Positions 1 through 8,243 of a stretch of DNA of 18,649 bases are shown here, in pieces. The notes under the pieces were generated by a model. The model saw only the letters and a list, made by a program, of their open reading frames with translations. It was not told the DNA's origin and ran no database searches. The DNA is from Chrysochromulina tobinii. Lineage: Eukaryota > Haptophyta > Prymnesiales > Chrysochromulinaceae. The stretch covers positions 1 to 18,649 of the forward strand of contig JWZX01001461.1 of assembly GCA_001275005.1 (NCBI GenBank), given 5' to 3'. Each line of letters begins with the position of its first letter. Position 1 is the first letter of the stretch. Made by a program: the position numbers and the translations under genes.

Positions 1-226
1 CCTCTGCGTGCGAGAACGGTCGGAGCACTTTCCGAGAGATTTGTGGACCTCAGGGAGGGTAGCGGCACGACCTCGACGATGACCGGCGTCTCCATCACTT
101 ACAATATGAGCACGACAAACGCGGCGGAGCCGCTGACCAGGAATGCAGACCAGGAACTCCTGTTCTGTGGGATACGACGACCACAGACGTTCCCGATTTT
201 GGCAAGTCCGTAAAGTAGTCACATGT

Positions 227-250
227 AAGTCAAGTCAAGTCAAGTCAAGT
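227..250. repeat. (CAAGT)n pentamer array
   Basis: AAGT is followed by four perfect CAAGT units at 231-250. It is the reverse complement of the GACTT arrays at 322-337 and 3152-3175, so the first two can pair as a stem of about 15 bp around a loop of about 70 bases. Confidence 0.9.
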
Positions 251-321
251 CCCGTCCTCCCCTGCTGGCTTCCGGAGCACATTCGATAGGCTTCCGTATG
301 GTTGTCTGTTGTTTATGTATA

Positions 322-337
322 GACTTGACTTGACTTG
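322..337. repeat. (GACTT)n pentamer array
   Basis: Three GACTT units plus a G, in inverted orientation to the CAAGT array about 70 bases upstream. Together they could form a cruciform or, if transcribed, an RNA hairpin. Confidence 0.9.
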
Positions 338-510
338 CGAAAAACGAGAAGACGTTCACGACGACGCGAAGCCTCACGTCTAAGATTAGAAAACCCCACC
401 AGCACAGTCAGTGCCCTGTGGCGGTGAGGCACTGCAGCGCAGCGCGTGAACGGACGAAACGATTTCCATGCTGTCGGACAATGCTGACGCGGGCACAGTG
501 GGCCACATGA

Positions 511-708
511 GAGCTTTTGTTGCCGCATTACGCCGACGAGGAGCAGCTTGCCGCGGCCATGGAAAGCACGCTTCTTGGCACGCCTGAGGGACAAGCGACG
601 CTCAAGGCGCCTATTGCCGAGGCAATCAGCACATTCGCGGCCTTGGCGTCGAGCCATCGGCATCATGTACCTCGGAACAGGCATTTGATTGCGAGTGATG
701 GCGAGTAA
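511..708 (+). pseudogene. Possible gene remnant, HECT-tail-like (tentative)
   Basis: The + frame from 511 to 708 is open after a TGA at 508-510. It has no ATG before an internal Met. It begins with an LPHYADEEQL-type stretch followed by a helix-like AAAMESTLL. HECT ubiquitin ligases end with a short block of the type TCFN-x-LPxYxSxxxL followed by a helix, and the residues here are reminiscent of that block. The reading frame upstream does not continue into a HECT domain, and the segment runs directly into the decamer array. It may be a broken remnant, a terminal exon, or chance similarity. The resemblance rests on about 20 residues and is weak. Confidence 0.2.
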
Positions 709-750
709 CGGCGAGTGACGGCGAGTGATGGCGAGTGATGGCGAGCGACC
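691..750. repeat. Decamer tandem array, GCGAGTGATG-like
   Basis: Six consecutive 10-base units fill this interval exactly: three identical GCGAGTGATG copies and three variants (GCGAGTAACG, GCGAGTGACG, GCGAGCGACC). It lies just past the open frame that ends near 708. Confidence 0.9.
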
Positions 751-1134
751 TGACTGCCTCCTTTGCTACTGATCAGGCTGGTCGGACCGCGCCCTTACCA
801 GCCTGCTGACTCAGGTGCGGAACTCTTTGAACGCGAACACCTGGCCCGGGGGGTTGGGCAGGCACCAGGGTGCTTAGTGCGAAGAGGCATGTGGGGCTTC
901 GTGCCTCACCTGCCCCAACACAGGTGGAGCTCCGTGCTCCAACTGACCACTTTGCCCTCTTCTGCCGCAGCTAGGGCCTCTCTTTTTTACCCAAGGCACG
1001 GCAGTGGGCGACGTGGACTGGGCATGGAAATGAAGAGCACGCCTGATCCTTCTTCGGGGTGCTTCGATCCATTCTGGTGATCCACGTGTTCACGATCCGG
1101 GTGATCCCGTCCTGATCTCACTCGGGCCGTCAAG

Positions 1135-1231
1135 GTAAGCGATCCCGTTCTGATCTCGCTTTGCCGCCGAAGGTTTTTGGGGCCCCACGACCTGCACATA
1201 CGTCCCGGTCTACTTTTTTTCCCACCCGCAG
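1135..1231 (+). other. Candidate intron (splice-signal pair)
   Basis: A CAAG/GTAAGC donor at 1131-1140 matches the consensus closely. It is followed 97 bases later by a run of T and C ending in CCGCAG at 1226-1231. If used, this would be an untranslated-region intron upstream of the MYND-SET gene or part of an unrecognised transcript. No protein-coding exon on either side can be supported. Confidence 0.25.
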
Positions 1232-1686
1232 AGGCGTGGTTTTGGACCGAGACACCGAGGCTCTGCGTGACGAGCGCTCATTTTCTTTTCTCTTTTCTGG
1301 CTGGCTGTGTGGTGGCCTTCTGTTGTGTACTCTTTGGGGCACATGCAGAGCTCCTCGGGTGATTGCCCCTTGGAGGGGAGAGCTCGAGTGGGTCCCTCTC
1401 TCGAATCCGGCTCTATGCCGGGTCGTTGAGATGCGCGAGGACGGACGGAGCCAACGTCTCTTCAGGGGGCGCTAGTATACTTCTCCTGGCTGCCCCCTGG
1501 CGCGCCCATCTGGGGGTTCACCGCCCATGTCGGCGGGCGCGCTCCCTCCCGAGTTCATACTGGGGCCTGCCGCTTTCTCTTTTATCAGGTTTTCTCTCGG
1601 CTCTCTGTCTGCATGTGTCTCACGGCTGGCCGGTATTTCATTGTACTGTATTCTCTTCACGGCTCCGTTGTTTACGTGTTGTGTGT

Positions 1687-1709
1687 ATTAACACTGAACG
1701 CGCGTTAAT
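1687..1709 (+). promoter_or_regulatory. ATTAAC-N11-GTTAAT inverted repeat upstream of MYND-SET gene
   Basis: The perfect 6-bp half-sites ATTAAC (1687-1692) and GTTAAT (1704-1709) flank 11 bases. The element ends 80 bases before the ATG at 1790. The same half-sites with an N7 spacer occur upstream of the next gene on the same strand (3285-3303). A transcription-factor site is inferred from symmetry and position only. Confidence 0.35.
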
Positions 1710-1789
1710 AGAAGGCCGCGTCGGCCCACATCGTCATCGAGACGGGGGCGCGGGGACGCGGCCACGACGACAGCGATTGGGCCTCGGGG

Positions 1790-2974
1790 ATGGCAGAAGT
1801 CGACGACGCATCTGCCGATCCCGCTATTGCTGCCATAGCGATCCGCGAATTTCCGCGGCGCGGCCGAGGCGTCGTAGCAACCGCACCCACCGCGGCGGGC
1901 ACGACACTCGTACGAGCGCTGCCGTTCGCGGTCGTGCCGAACGACGATGCGTTGCTGAGCCGGTGCTGCGTTTGCCTTTCGGCGGCTCGTCGGGCAGTGC
2001 CTTGTGCCAAGTGCGGATGCGCCGTCCTTTGCCAACGCTGTGGTAGCTCGGCGCACGCACGGCTTATACATTCAGACGAGTGCTCGTCTCTCGCGGCGCT
2101 CTTTCGCTCGTCTGACAGGCCGCGCTCGACACGCTCGTTACGGTTGCTCATCCGCATGCTCTGTGCTCGCTGGCGTGCAGAGTGCGCGGGCCCACATGAG
2201 CAGTACGTTACAGCCGATGGTATCTGGTGGGGAAGCGGCAACGTGGCTGCGGACGAGCTTGAGGACATTTGGGCCCTGTGCGAACCACCCGAGGACGCGC
2301 CGACGGCACAAGACGAGCTGCAGTCTTGTGCGGGCAGCTCCGTGCCGCCGTTGCTGTGGAGCGCGCTGGGCGAGATGGCCAAGCAAGCCCGTTATTTCCT
2401 GCCCGCCCATATGCGCGTCTCACTCGACGTCGCCGCCGACCTTATGGGTCGCGCATGTTCGAATTCTCTCACGCTCTACGCAGACCTCTCTGGCGGGAGC
2501 GCCCAAGACAGCGCTGGGGTCGTTCAGGCCGAAGCGGGCGCTACCTTGGGCGTGCCGGCCGAAGTGGGCGTGGGCGTCTCGGCCTCGGTCGCGATGTTCA
2601 ACCATGACTGCGAACCGAATGCGGAGTGGGCGCTGGACGCGGATGGCTGTATCGTCGTCCGTGCCGTCCGTGACGTCCGCGCTGGCGACGAGATGTGTAT
2701 CTCGTACGTCGACCCGCGCATGCCCGCCCCTGCGCGGCAGTCGAGGCTCCTCGAAGCGTTCTTCTTCACGTGCACGTGCCGCGCATGCCGCGTGGGCTCC
2801 GCCCGCTGGTCGTGCGCCCTCTGCGGCGAGATCAGTAACGGACCGCTCCAGGACGTTTGCCAGTGCGGCGCACGGCGGAGCGCGTTTGCCGCTCCTCTCG
2901 CGCGAAGCGAGCGGCGTGGGCGCGCGGCGCCTAGGACCGCCGGCAAGACCGTCAAGCGAGCCCGCCGTGATTGA
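1790..2974 (+). CDS. MYND zinc finger-SET domain protein (SMYD-like lysine methyltransferase)
   Basis: Predicted SAM-dependent protein-lysine methyltransferase of the SMYD class, 394 residues, starting at ATG. The SET domain is split by a MYND zinc finger, as in SMYD proteins. The N-terminal SET part is about residues 14-50 (the RRGRGVVAT stretch supplies the usual GxG turn). The MYND finger is about residues 59-98, with Cys at 59, 62, 72, 75, 81 and 84 and His94/Cys98 as ligands. The main SET core is about 255-310, with an FNHDCEPN motif at about 270-277 (N271, H272), the SAM-binding signature, and then GDEMCISYVDP carrying the catalytic-site Tyr. A CxCxxC post-SET cluster follows, and another Cys pair set (CALC, CQCG) near the C terminus may bind a further zinc. 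The tail is basic (KTVKRARRD) and may be a nuclear localisation signal. Substrate cannot be told from sequence: histone and non-histone targets are both known for the family. Confidence 0.9.
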   Translation: MAEVDDASADPAIAAIAIREFPRRGRGVVATAPTAAGTTLVRALPFAVVPNDDALLSRCCVCLSAARRAVPCAKCGCAVLCQRCGSSAHARLIHSDECSSLAALFRSSDRPRSTRSLRLLIRMLCARWRAECAGPHEQYVTADGIWWGSGNVAADELEDIWALCEPPEDAPTAQDELQSCAGSSVPPLLWSALGEMAKQARYFLPAHMRVSLDVAADLMGRACSNSLTLYADLSGGSAQDSAGVVQAEAGATLGVPAEVGVGVSASVAMFNHDCEPNAEWALDADGCIVVRAVRDVRAGDEMCISYVDPRMPAPARQSRLLEAFFFTCTCRACRVGSARWSCALCGEISNGPLQDVCQCGARRSAFAAPLARSERRGRAAPRTAGKTVKRARRD

Positions 2975-3151
2975 GGCTGGCTCGGCTGTTTTCATACCGT
3001 ACGTTCTGCATTAATTAAAAGGTGTGCATTTTTCATTTAAAAAAGGCTATTCGCTTGAGTAAAAGTCGGGAGCCTCGACCTGTTCACAGTGTGCAGGGAC
3101 TTTCGATACTGAGATCTTGCCCTCAACAAGTTTCATTCACAGTCTTGAATC

Positions 3152-3175
3152 GACTTGACTTGACTTGACTTGACA
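3152..3175. repeat. (GACTT)n pentamer array
   Basis: Four perfect GACTT units plus trailing GA. It is inverted relative to the CAAGT array at 231-250, so the MYND-SET gene and its upstream region lie between oppositely oriented arrays. Confidence 0.9.
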
Positions 3176-3284
3176 TTGTCAGACATGACTAACGCAGGCA
3201 GGGCAAGTATACAGTCGGGGGAAGAAGGACACCAGGCTGGCGCAGATGCTAGCCCGGGGTTCTCTCTTCCCCCTCGCTCTGCCG

Positions 3285-3303
3285 ATTAACGGCCTGTGTT
3301 AAT
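3285..3303 (+). promoter_or_regulatory. ATTAAC-N7-GTTAAT inverted repeat upstream of membrane-protein gene
   Basis: Half-sites ATTAAC (3285-3290) and GTTAAT (3298-3303) flank 7 bases and end 125 bases before the chosen ATG at 3429. The half-sites match those at 1687-1709. A regulatory role is inferred from recurrence and position. Confidence 0.35.
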
Positions 3304-3428
3304 ACGGTTGTGGTAGCACGGGCTGTGTCGGCCACACCTCCGTCCATAGCGATAGAGGCCCTCGTGCTTGGGGGTCCGGAGCGTGTGCGCGTTGTGTTGA
3401 GCAGCAGCAGGCAGGGCAAGTTTTGCGA

Positions 3429-4508
3429 ATGGGCAACAATCCATCGCAGCAGCAGCTCCTCGTCGACGAGGCCAGAATCGCAGCGGCCGAGAAGAAGCGC
3501 AGTACCCTCGCCGATGAGAGTGCCAACATGTCGTCACCCAGCATGTCACCACGAGACAACATGTCACCACGAGACAATCACGAGCTCGGATCACCACCGG
3601 TGACGTGGCGCAGCAACGGCAGCCAAGATGGGGGCTCGCCGCGTGAGGACCTGGATCACCTCCCGCGCCAGGATCATTTCGGACGGACGGGACCCACTGC
3701 CAGATTGAGCGTGTCACTACGTGGCGAAGACAGGAATCAGAGCATGACGACGCTGCTGCCGTCGAGCGGTGTGAGTGGGGGCCAGGACGATTACTTGCGG
3801 GCAGCGAAAAGGGCCTTGAGGAAGGAGCAATTTCGAACAGGCCACGTGCGATCGCGGCCTCCCGACCTGCTCAGCGACTTTATCTTCTACCTGCGCAATA
3901 ACCACGTGCTGCTCTTTGCGTTTGTGGCGCACCCTGAGCATCCGTATCCCCTCAAGCGACGGCAACTGCTGCTACTCAATACGTTCGGGTTCGCCCTCTT
4001 CGTGGCCTGCCTAGCCCAGTCGCTTGGCGGTGCCGGTGCCGAAGCTCGAGATGCCGAGCAGCTCAAGGCTGTGCTCGGCGAGCCCGTGGTCGCACTTCTG
4101 CGCGACTTCCCCACGACTCTGTCAGTGCTGCTGCAGCTCTTGTGGGACGTACCCGGCGCCTCGATGGGCGTCTGCCACTGCGCCAAAGACGCGCCCGACG
4201 GGCCGCGGCCGTGCCAGACGCTCTGCGGCCGCGGCCAAATCTTGTGTTACGTGTGCCACCTCTCGTGGTGGCCCGTCGTGTACGCGGCGACGGCCGCGAT
4301 CCTGCTCTTCGTGTTTGCGCAGGTGCTCAACATTGTGGACCTCGGCGACGTGCTCCTGCTGCTGCTCACCTCGAAGGCGCTCGCCTTCCTCTTCGCGATC
4401 CCGACGAGCGCCCTTATCTTTGCGTGGCTGTGGCAATGCGAAGCAGTGCGTCCGACCAACCCGACCAACGGGCATCACACGGGCCATGGCCATGGCGACC
4501 TCGTCTAA
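3429..4508 (+). CDS. Multi-pass membrane protein with predicted N-myristoylation site, function unknown
   Basis: A 359-residue protein. The ATG at 3429 is chosen because the only upstream in-frame codon that could start is TTG; it gives MGNNPS, a classical MGxxxS N-myristoylation signal. Residues 1-140 are polar and Ser/Pro-rich, with two identical MSPRDN units (18-bp DNA duplication, 3543-3578), possible proline-directed phosphorylation sites. A conserved-looking block at about 145-180 (NNHVLLFAFVAHPEHPYPLKRR) leads into TM1 (about 180-198). Further hydrophobic segments are at about 218-238, 280-302 and 305-337. A Cys-rich loop (Cys 249, 251, 262, 266, 273, 276) lies between TM2 and TM3. The HPYPLKRRQLLLL entry into TM1 faintly recalls the region before the first helix of polycystin-1-like proteins, but pore motifs are not seen. 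I do not recognise the family. Confidence 0.75.
   Translation: MGNNPSQQQLLVDEARIAAAEKKRSTLADESANMSSPSMSPRDNMSPRDNHELGSPPVTWRSNGSQDGGSPREDLDHLPRQDHFGRTGPTARLSVSLRGEDRNQSMTTLLPSSGVSGGQDDYLRAAKRALRKEQFRTGHVRSRPPDLLSDFIFYLRNNHVLLFAFVAHPEHPYPLKRRQLLLLNTFGFALFVACLAQSLGGAGAEARDAEQLKAVLGEPVVALLRDFPTTLSVLLQLLWDVPGASMGVCHCAKDAPDGPRPCQTLCGRGQILCYVCHLSWWPVVYAATAAILLFVFAQVLNIVDLGDVLLLLLTSKALAFLFAIPTSALIFAWLWQCEAVRPTNPTNGHHTGHGHGDLV
3543..3578. repeat. 18-bp tandem duplication inside coding sequence
   Basis: ATGTCACCACGAGACAAC is repeated directly (one difference at the last base). It keeps frame and duplicates the peptide MSPRDN in the cytosolic N-terminal tail of the membrane protein. Confidence 0.9.
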
Positions 4509-4867
4509 CCTACAGCAGCCACAAGAAAGGGCCCGCGCTTGCTTGGAGGCGCAAATGCTCGGCGGGTTGGATGCATTTTGGTGGGCTCTGAGGTGGGGGG
4601 CGCCGGCGTCTGCCCGCAGCCTCAGATCACATCCATTCGATCTATGTCGATGGTTCGCCGCACGCGGCATAATGAGAGCCGTAAAGGTCGACGTCGTGTG
4701 GGGTGTTGACGCCGAAATCCGATCGCACGGCCACAACGGGGCGCTGGGTGCGCGGCTCCTCCGAACTCACAGCAGACTTCACCCTTAGGGGCTTTTCGGG
4801 CCCATTGTTCAGGTACTGAATGCCTGCGCGAAATCTCTAGACGGTGTTAAAGACAGCCGACCCGAAA
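4509..4867. other. Convergent intergenic region
   Basis: Holds the 3' ends of the membrane-protein gene (+) and the pseudouridine synthase gene (-). No gene, repeat or clear polyadenylation motif is recognised. Confidence 0.5.
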
Positions 4868-6043
4868 TCACTCTATTATAGCGCTGAGTCCAGTGCAGCC
4901 AGCACCTCCATCTCGTCTTCCTGCGAACTCTCTGCTCTCTCCGTCGGCAGCGAGCCCGAGCTCATCATCATACGCCGCCCCCCTAAGAGCGCGCATGCGG
5001 AGGGCGCCGTACTTGGCAGCCTCGGCCACCATGACCGTGAGAAAGCCACCATCGTGCGGCCGCTCGAGCGTCACCGCACACGATTGGAGGAAGAGGCCGC
5101 CGCTCTTACGTAGCGGCGGGAGGGCCTCGACGCCCTCTCGCGCCGCCCGCGCCTCCTCTGCGAGAGGCCAGTACAGGTCATCACCTACAATGGGAGTGCC
5201 GAGGCTTGCCGCATGCACGCGAAGTTGATGTGTGCGCCCCGTGTGCGGAGTCATCCGCAACGTCGAGAGGCAGCCCCACTGCTTGTGCGGGGTCACCTCA
5301 AGCACCTCAACCGACGACTCCGCTGGGAGACCGCCTACCGGCACGGTGACGAGCTCCTTGGAGGCGATCGGCGGCTCGCCCACGCACAGCGCATGGTACA
5401 CCTTGGTGACACGACGCCCTTCGAACTGTGCCGCAAACGAGCGCGCGGCTGCTCGTGTCTTGGCCGTGACGCATAGGCCAGCGACCGGCACGTCGAGGCG
5501 ATGCATCACGAGCGGGGAGGGCAGTGCGTCGGAGTTAGCTGACGGCGTCAGAATCGCGGGGAGAGCGTCTTCTAAGGCTCCGAACTTGGCGTTCGTCCCA
5601 GTCTTGGTGTGGATGCCAGGCGGTTTGTACACGATGGCCATGTCATCGTCCTCGTACACAGCCCGCAGACCTTGCATCTGCAGGTGTTCGGTGAAGCGGG
5701 CGCGGTAGGCAAGGCTCTCGGGCGTGAGGACTGTTCCCGTTGGCAGCTCGTACGACAGCTCATCGCCGGTATGAACTTTTCGACTCTTCTCGACGACCAC
5801 TCCGTTGAGCTTGAGCACGCCGCGGCCCACTGCCAACTCCGCCTGTGACTTTGAGCCCAGTGCTGTAAAGGCGCCTGCGGCCACCTTTGTGAGTCGCAAT
5901 CCCCCGCTATCTGCTGGGACCGTGTATCGATGAACGATAGGCTGCTGTGGAATATGTTGCCAGCGCAGAAATGCTTGCACGATGGACGCGTCGTGCGGTG
6001 GCAAGCACGAGAGTGCCGCCAGAGCGTACCACGGCACCATCAT
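4868..6043 (-). CDS. RluA/RluD-family RNA pseudouridine synthase
   Basis: Converts specific uridines to pseudouridine in rRNA or tRNA. The ATG at 6043 gives 391 residues; the longer open frame would need a TTG start. An S4-like RNA-binding region lies at about residues 48-102 (AELAVGRGVLKLNGVVVEKS...GDELSYELP). The catalytic core follows: YKPPGIHTKTG (about 139-149, motif I), HRLDVPVAGL (about 181-190) with Asp184 as the predicted nucleophile, TKVYHALCVG (motif III, Tyr216), and TGRTHQLRVHAASLGTPIVGDDLY (about 268-291). Canonical members have an HRLD-x-x-T/S-SGLL motif; here it is HRLDVPVAGLCV, still with the essential Asp. The first 14 residues (MMVPWYALAALSCL) are hydrophobic and could be the start of a signal or organelle-targeting sequence, so plastid or mitochondrial action is possible. 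It lies head-to-head with the type II membrane protein gene. Confidence 0.92.
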   Translation of the reverse strand: MMVPWYALAALSCLPPHDASIVQAFLRWQHIPQQPIVHRYTVPADSGGLRLTKVAAGAFTALGSKSQAELAVGRGVLKLNGVVVEKSRKVHTGDELSYELPTGTVLTPESLAYRARFTEHLQMQGLRAVYEDDDMAIVYKPPGIHTKTGTNAKFGALEDALPAILTPSANSDALPSPLVMHRLDVPVAGLCVTAKTRAAARSFAAQFEGRRVTKVYHALCVGEPPIASKELVTVPVGGLPAESSVEVLEVTPHKQWGCLSTLRMTPHTGRTHQLRVHAASLGTPIVGDDLYWPLAEEARAAREGVEALPPLRKSGGLFLQSCAVTLERPHDGGFLTVMVAEAAKYGALRMRALRGAAYDDELGLAADGESREFAGRRDGGAGCTGLSAIIE

Positions 6044-6320
6044 GGAGATCGAAACACGGCACTCAGAATGCAATCAGCAGAAGAGTCGCGGACCCAGAGT
6101 TGGGAGAGCTCCGCTAACGTAGGGACCACGAGAGACGAACAATATTCACATCATAGTTCACACTAATCCGCAACAACTTCCGCAACCCATTTTTTGTGGA
6201 CCACGAGTTGAGCACAGTCTGCGTGTGCGCGACGTGGTGCAGTCGCTCGATCTGGCCAGGTGGTGCGTGAGCGCCTTGAGCGACTCGGTCCTTTGTGGTG
6301 CAGGAAACGGGAGAGGCGCG
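6044..6320. promoter_or_regulatory. Divergent promoter region
   Basis: The 277 bases between the starts of the pseudouridine synthase (-) and the type II membrane protein (+) must hold both promoters. AT-rich patches are present near 6138-6170. No TATA box or shared motif with the other intergenic regions is recognised. Confidence 0.4.
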
Positions 6321-8243
6321 ATGGATATTCCGCTCGCTCCCACTCGCCAGGGCGTAGAAGATGCACTCGCCAGGGAGTGCGACCGTCGTCGCTCCTCAAC
6401 GTTCATCTACTTCTTCGCTCTGATCGTCGCGACAGAATTGACCGGCGCGTGGCTCATGTCGGCGCAACCCCCACCGTCAGTCATCGAGGCCATGCGCCTG
6501 CGGCTTTGGGAGGACATGAACGGCATGGGCTATGCCAGCACGCCTCCAGATCGCTGGTGGTGGGCCGTGGATGTTGTCCCAAACCTCACAGAAGTGACCC
6601 AAAGTATGACCCCGGCGCGATATCCGGCACGGTACGCACATTGGCTCCGGCCGGGCACAGACTACCTACGGCCGCAGTTGGATCTGGATCGGAGCAATGA
6701 GGATGCCCAGCCCGGCCCACCTCATGTCCCGCGAACTTGTGGCGCTTGCGTCCTCGATCCGCTGGTCTATCCTGATATCTTCTGCTCGCCGCTGCCGCTC
6801 ACAAGGTTCAACGGGACCATTATCACGCCCAGTATCAAGCAACTCTCAAAGCTCGAGCCGCTGCGGCAGAGCATCGAAGGAGACAAGAAGGCGGGAGAAC
6901 GACTCCCAACCAACTGGGACCCGCGTGGAGAGGGTGTGTTCTCGGTTCTCGCGGCGCTCCCGCGCGGCATGCGCACGAGAGTCGGCGTGCTCGCGTCTGA
7001 TCCTTTCCTAAGGCAAGCGCTGGACGCCATCGCTTGCGAGCTCCGGCATTTTTACGTGCCCGAGTTTGCGTCCTTCGTGGACTGGGAAGTGGTTCGCGCG
7101 TCCGCCGGGCAGCCCGCCGATCCGTCGCGCCCGCGCTATCGATTGGGCGAGGTCGCGTCGGATGCGTCACTCCATGGGCCGCGATGGCATGTGCTCCACG
7201 ACGAGCGGTACGAGCGCGAACACTTCGAGCGGTTACTAGCCAATGCTGACGTGGCGATTGTGAGCTTGGCGCCTCCGCCAGAGACGGAGCACGACTCGCT
7301 TGTGACGCCGGGATACGCGTCGGAGCTCGCCGAGGTGTTTGCGAGACTGCAGGCACACGCGACCTCAGGCCATGGAAAGATGAGCATCTTCCACCAAGCG
7401 TCGCCGCGTGCATCCCCACAGCAGCTGTGGACACAGGCGACGCCACGGGCTGAACCAGAACTTGGCCACGGTCCCATATTAGGTCAGGTTGCCATGTTGG
7501 GCAAGGTCGGCGCTGCAACAAAGCTCCGCGACTCCGCACAACCTCCCGCCAAGGCGGGCCCTGGCTGTCGATGCATGCCGCGCCCTGCTTCCATCGGACC
7601 GTCTCGCCTCGACCGCTTGCTGCGCAACCTCTCGGCCTCGCATTCCGCAGTTCGTGTGCTCTGGGTCAAGGATTTCCTCGCGCCTCGGTACGGCTGGCAC
7701 CACCAGGATTGCAGTGCGCGTGTGGAGGCCAGGCAGCACCGACTCGATGAAGCCAACGGTCCTCGTGCCATCGGCGTCGCAGAGTCGCCGTCCGCATCAG
7801 AGATGGGTCGAGCAGCCCACAAGGTGAGCGAAGGCAGCGCGATCCGGTGCGACTGCACTCGATACTGCTACTCGCAGCGCTTCTGGCGCGTGTGGCTGCA
7901 GCTGCTGCTCGAGACCATCCGGCGCGAATTCCATCCAACTTGGACGGATGCTGGGCCGACACAGCGGCAACGGGTAGCCGACGCGACCAATGAGGCGAAC
8001 GCACAATGGCCCGCCTTTGGGGCTCCAGTGGTCGACTTACTCCACGGAGGCGGTGGTGCAACCTCCTCGCTCAACTTGATCAAGGTCGACCTCTGGTTCG
8101 ATTACTATGAACGGCTGCTTGCGCCCAAGGTGTCGGACGTGACTGCCAAGGGGCGAGCAGCCCTTGAACGCGAAAGCGCAGGGCCAGTGGATGAAAGACT
8201 GGGCACGGCAAGCTTCGACGCCTCTGAGTATTATCCTGGGTGA
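6321..8243 (+). CDS. Type II membrane protein, degenerate PC-esterase/TBL-like (tentative)
   Basis: A 640-residue protein from the ATG at 6321 (the longer frame starts at GTG). A basic patch (CDRRRSS) precedes one transmembrane helix at about 27-47; a long C-terminal domain follows, with Cys pairs and Asn-glycosylation sequons (NLT, NGT, NLS). This is the topology of Golgi or ER glycan-modifying enzymes. Three blocks resemble the PC-esterase (PMR5/TBL/CAS1) layout in order: VGVLASDPFLRQALDAIACE (about 224-243) at the place of the V-GDS-x-RQ block, VLWVKDFLAPRYGWHHQDC in the position of the WRE block, and DCTRYCYSQRFW (about 511-522) at the place of the D-C-x-H-x-C block. Both expected catalytic motifs are altered: GDS is ASD, and DxxH is D-C-T-R. 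It may be an inactive or divergent acyltransferase, or an unrelated lumenal protein. Confidence 0.65.
   Translation: MDIPLAPTRQGVEDALARECDRRRSSTFIYFFALIVATELTGAWLMSAQPPPSVIEAMRLRLWEDMNGMGYASTPPDRWWWAVDVVPNLTEVTQSMTPARYPARYAHWLRPGTDYLRPQLDLDRSNEDAQPGPPHVPRTCGACVLDPLVYPDIFCSPLPLTRFNGTIITPSIKQLSKLEPLRQSIEGDKKAGERLPTNWDPRGEGVFSVLAALPRGMRTRVGVLASDPFLRQALDAIACELRHFYVPEFASFVDWEVVRASAGQPADPSRPRYRLGEVASDASLHGPRWHVLHDERYEREHFERLLANADVAIVSLAPPPETEHDSLVTPGYASELAEVFARLQAHATSGHGKMSIFHQASPRASPQQLWTQATPRAEPELGHGPILGQVAMLGKVGAATKLRDSAQPPAKAGPGCRCMPRPASIGPSRLDRLLRNLSASHSAVRVLWVKDFLAPRYGWHHQDCSARVEARQHRLDEANGPRAIGVAESPSASEMGRAAHKVSEGSAIRCDCTRYCYSQRFWRVWLQLLLETIRREFHPTWTDAGPTQRQRVADATNEANAQWPAFGAPVVDLLHGGGGATSSLNLIKVDLWFDYYERLLAPKVSDVTAKGRAALERESAGPVDERLGTASFDASEYYPG

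Larger units (their letters stand above)
1..1789. other. Gene-poor left flank with short repeats
   Basis: I recognise no complete gene here. A frame on the + strand is open from the window edge to a TAA at 211-213, and could be the 3' end of a gene, but minus-strand frames are open there too, so no call is made. The stretch holds CAAGT and GACTT pentamer arrays (227-250, 322-337), a decamer array (691-750), and a near-repeat of about 20 bases (1101-1120 and 1141-1160, 40 bases apart, two mismatches). Pyrimidine-rich tracts ending in CAG (near 970, 1231 and 1349) look like splice acceptors, so untranslated exons of the following gene are possible. Long open frames here lack recognisable domains. 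Confidence 0.5.
2975..3428. other. Intergenic region between two + genes
   Basis: An AT-rich stretch just after the MYND-SET stop (about 3010-3060, with ATTAATTAAAA and a T4/A6 run) is the likely 3' end of that transcript. Downstream are the GACTT array (3152-3175) and the ATTAAC/GTTAAT element (3285-3303) before the next gene. I see no open frame of note. Confidence 0.6.

Noticed and set aside
763-2046. Several 60-230 codon frames in the left flank
   Set aside because: Arg/Ser/Pro-rich, overlapping on both strands, no recognised motif.
2004-3014. A 336-residue + frame overlapping the MYND-SET gene
   Set aside because: Ser/Arg-rich with no domain; it overlaps a strongly supported MYND-SET frame.
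227-3175. A complete transposon bounded by the pentamer arrays
   Set aside because: No transposase gene, no target-site duplication, and the ends are simple repeats.
4024-4788. A 254-residue + frame overlapping the membrane-protein gene
   Set aside because: It is a Cys/Arg/Ser-rich shadow of the frame that encodes the membrane helices.
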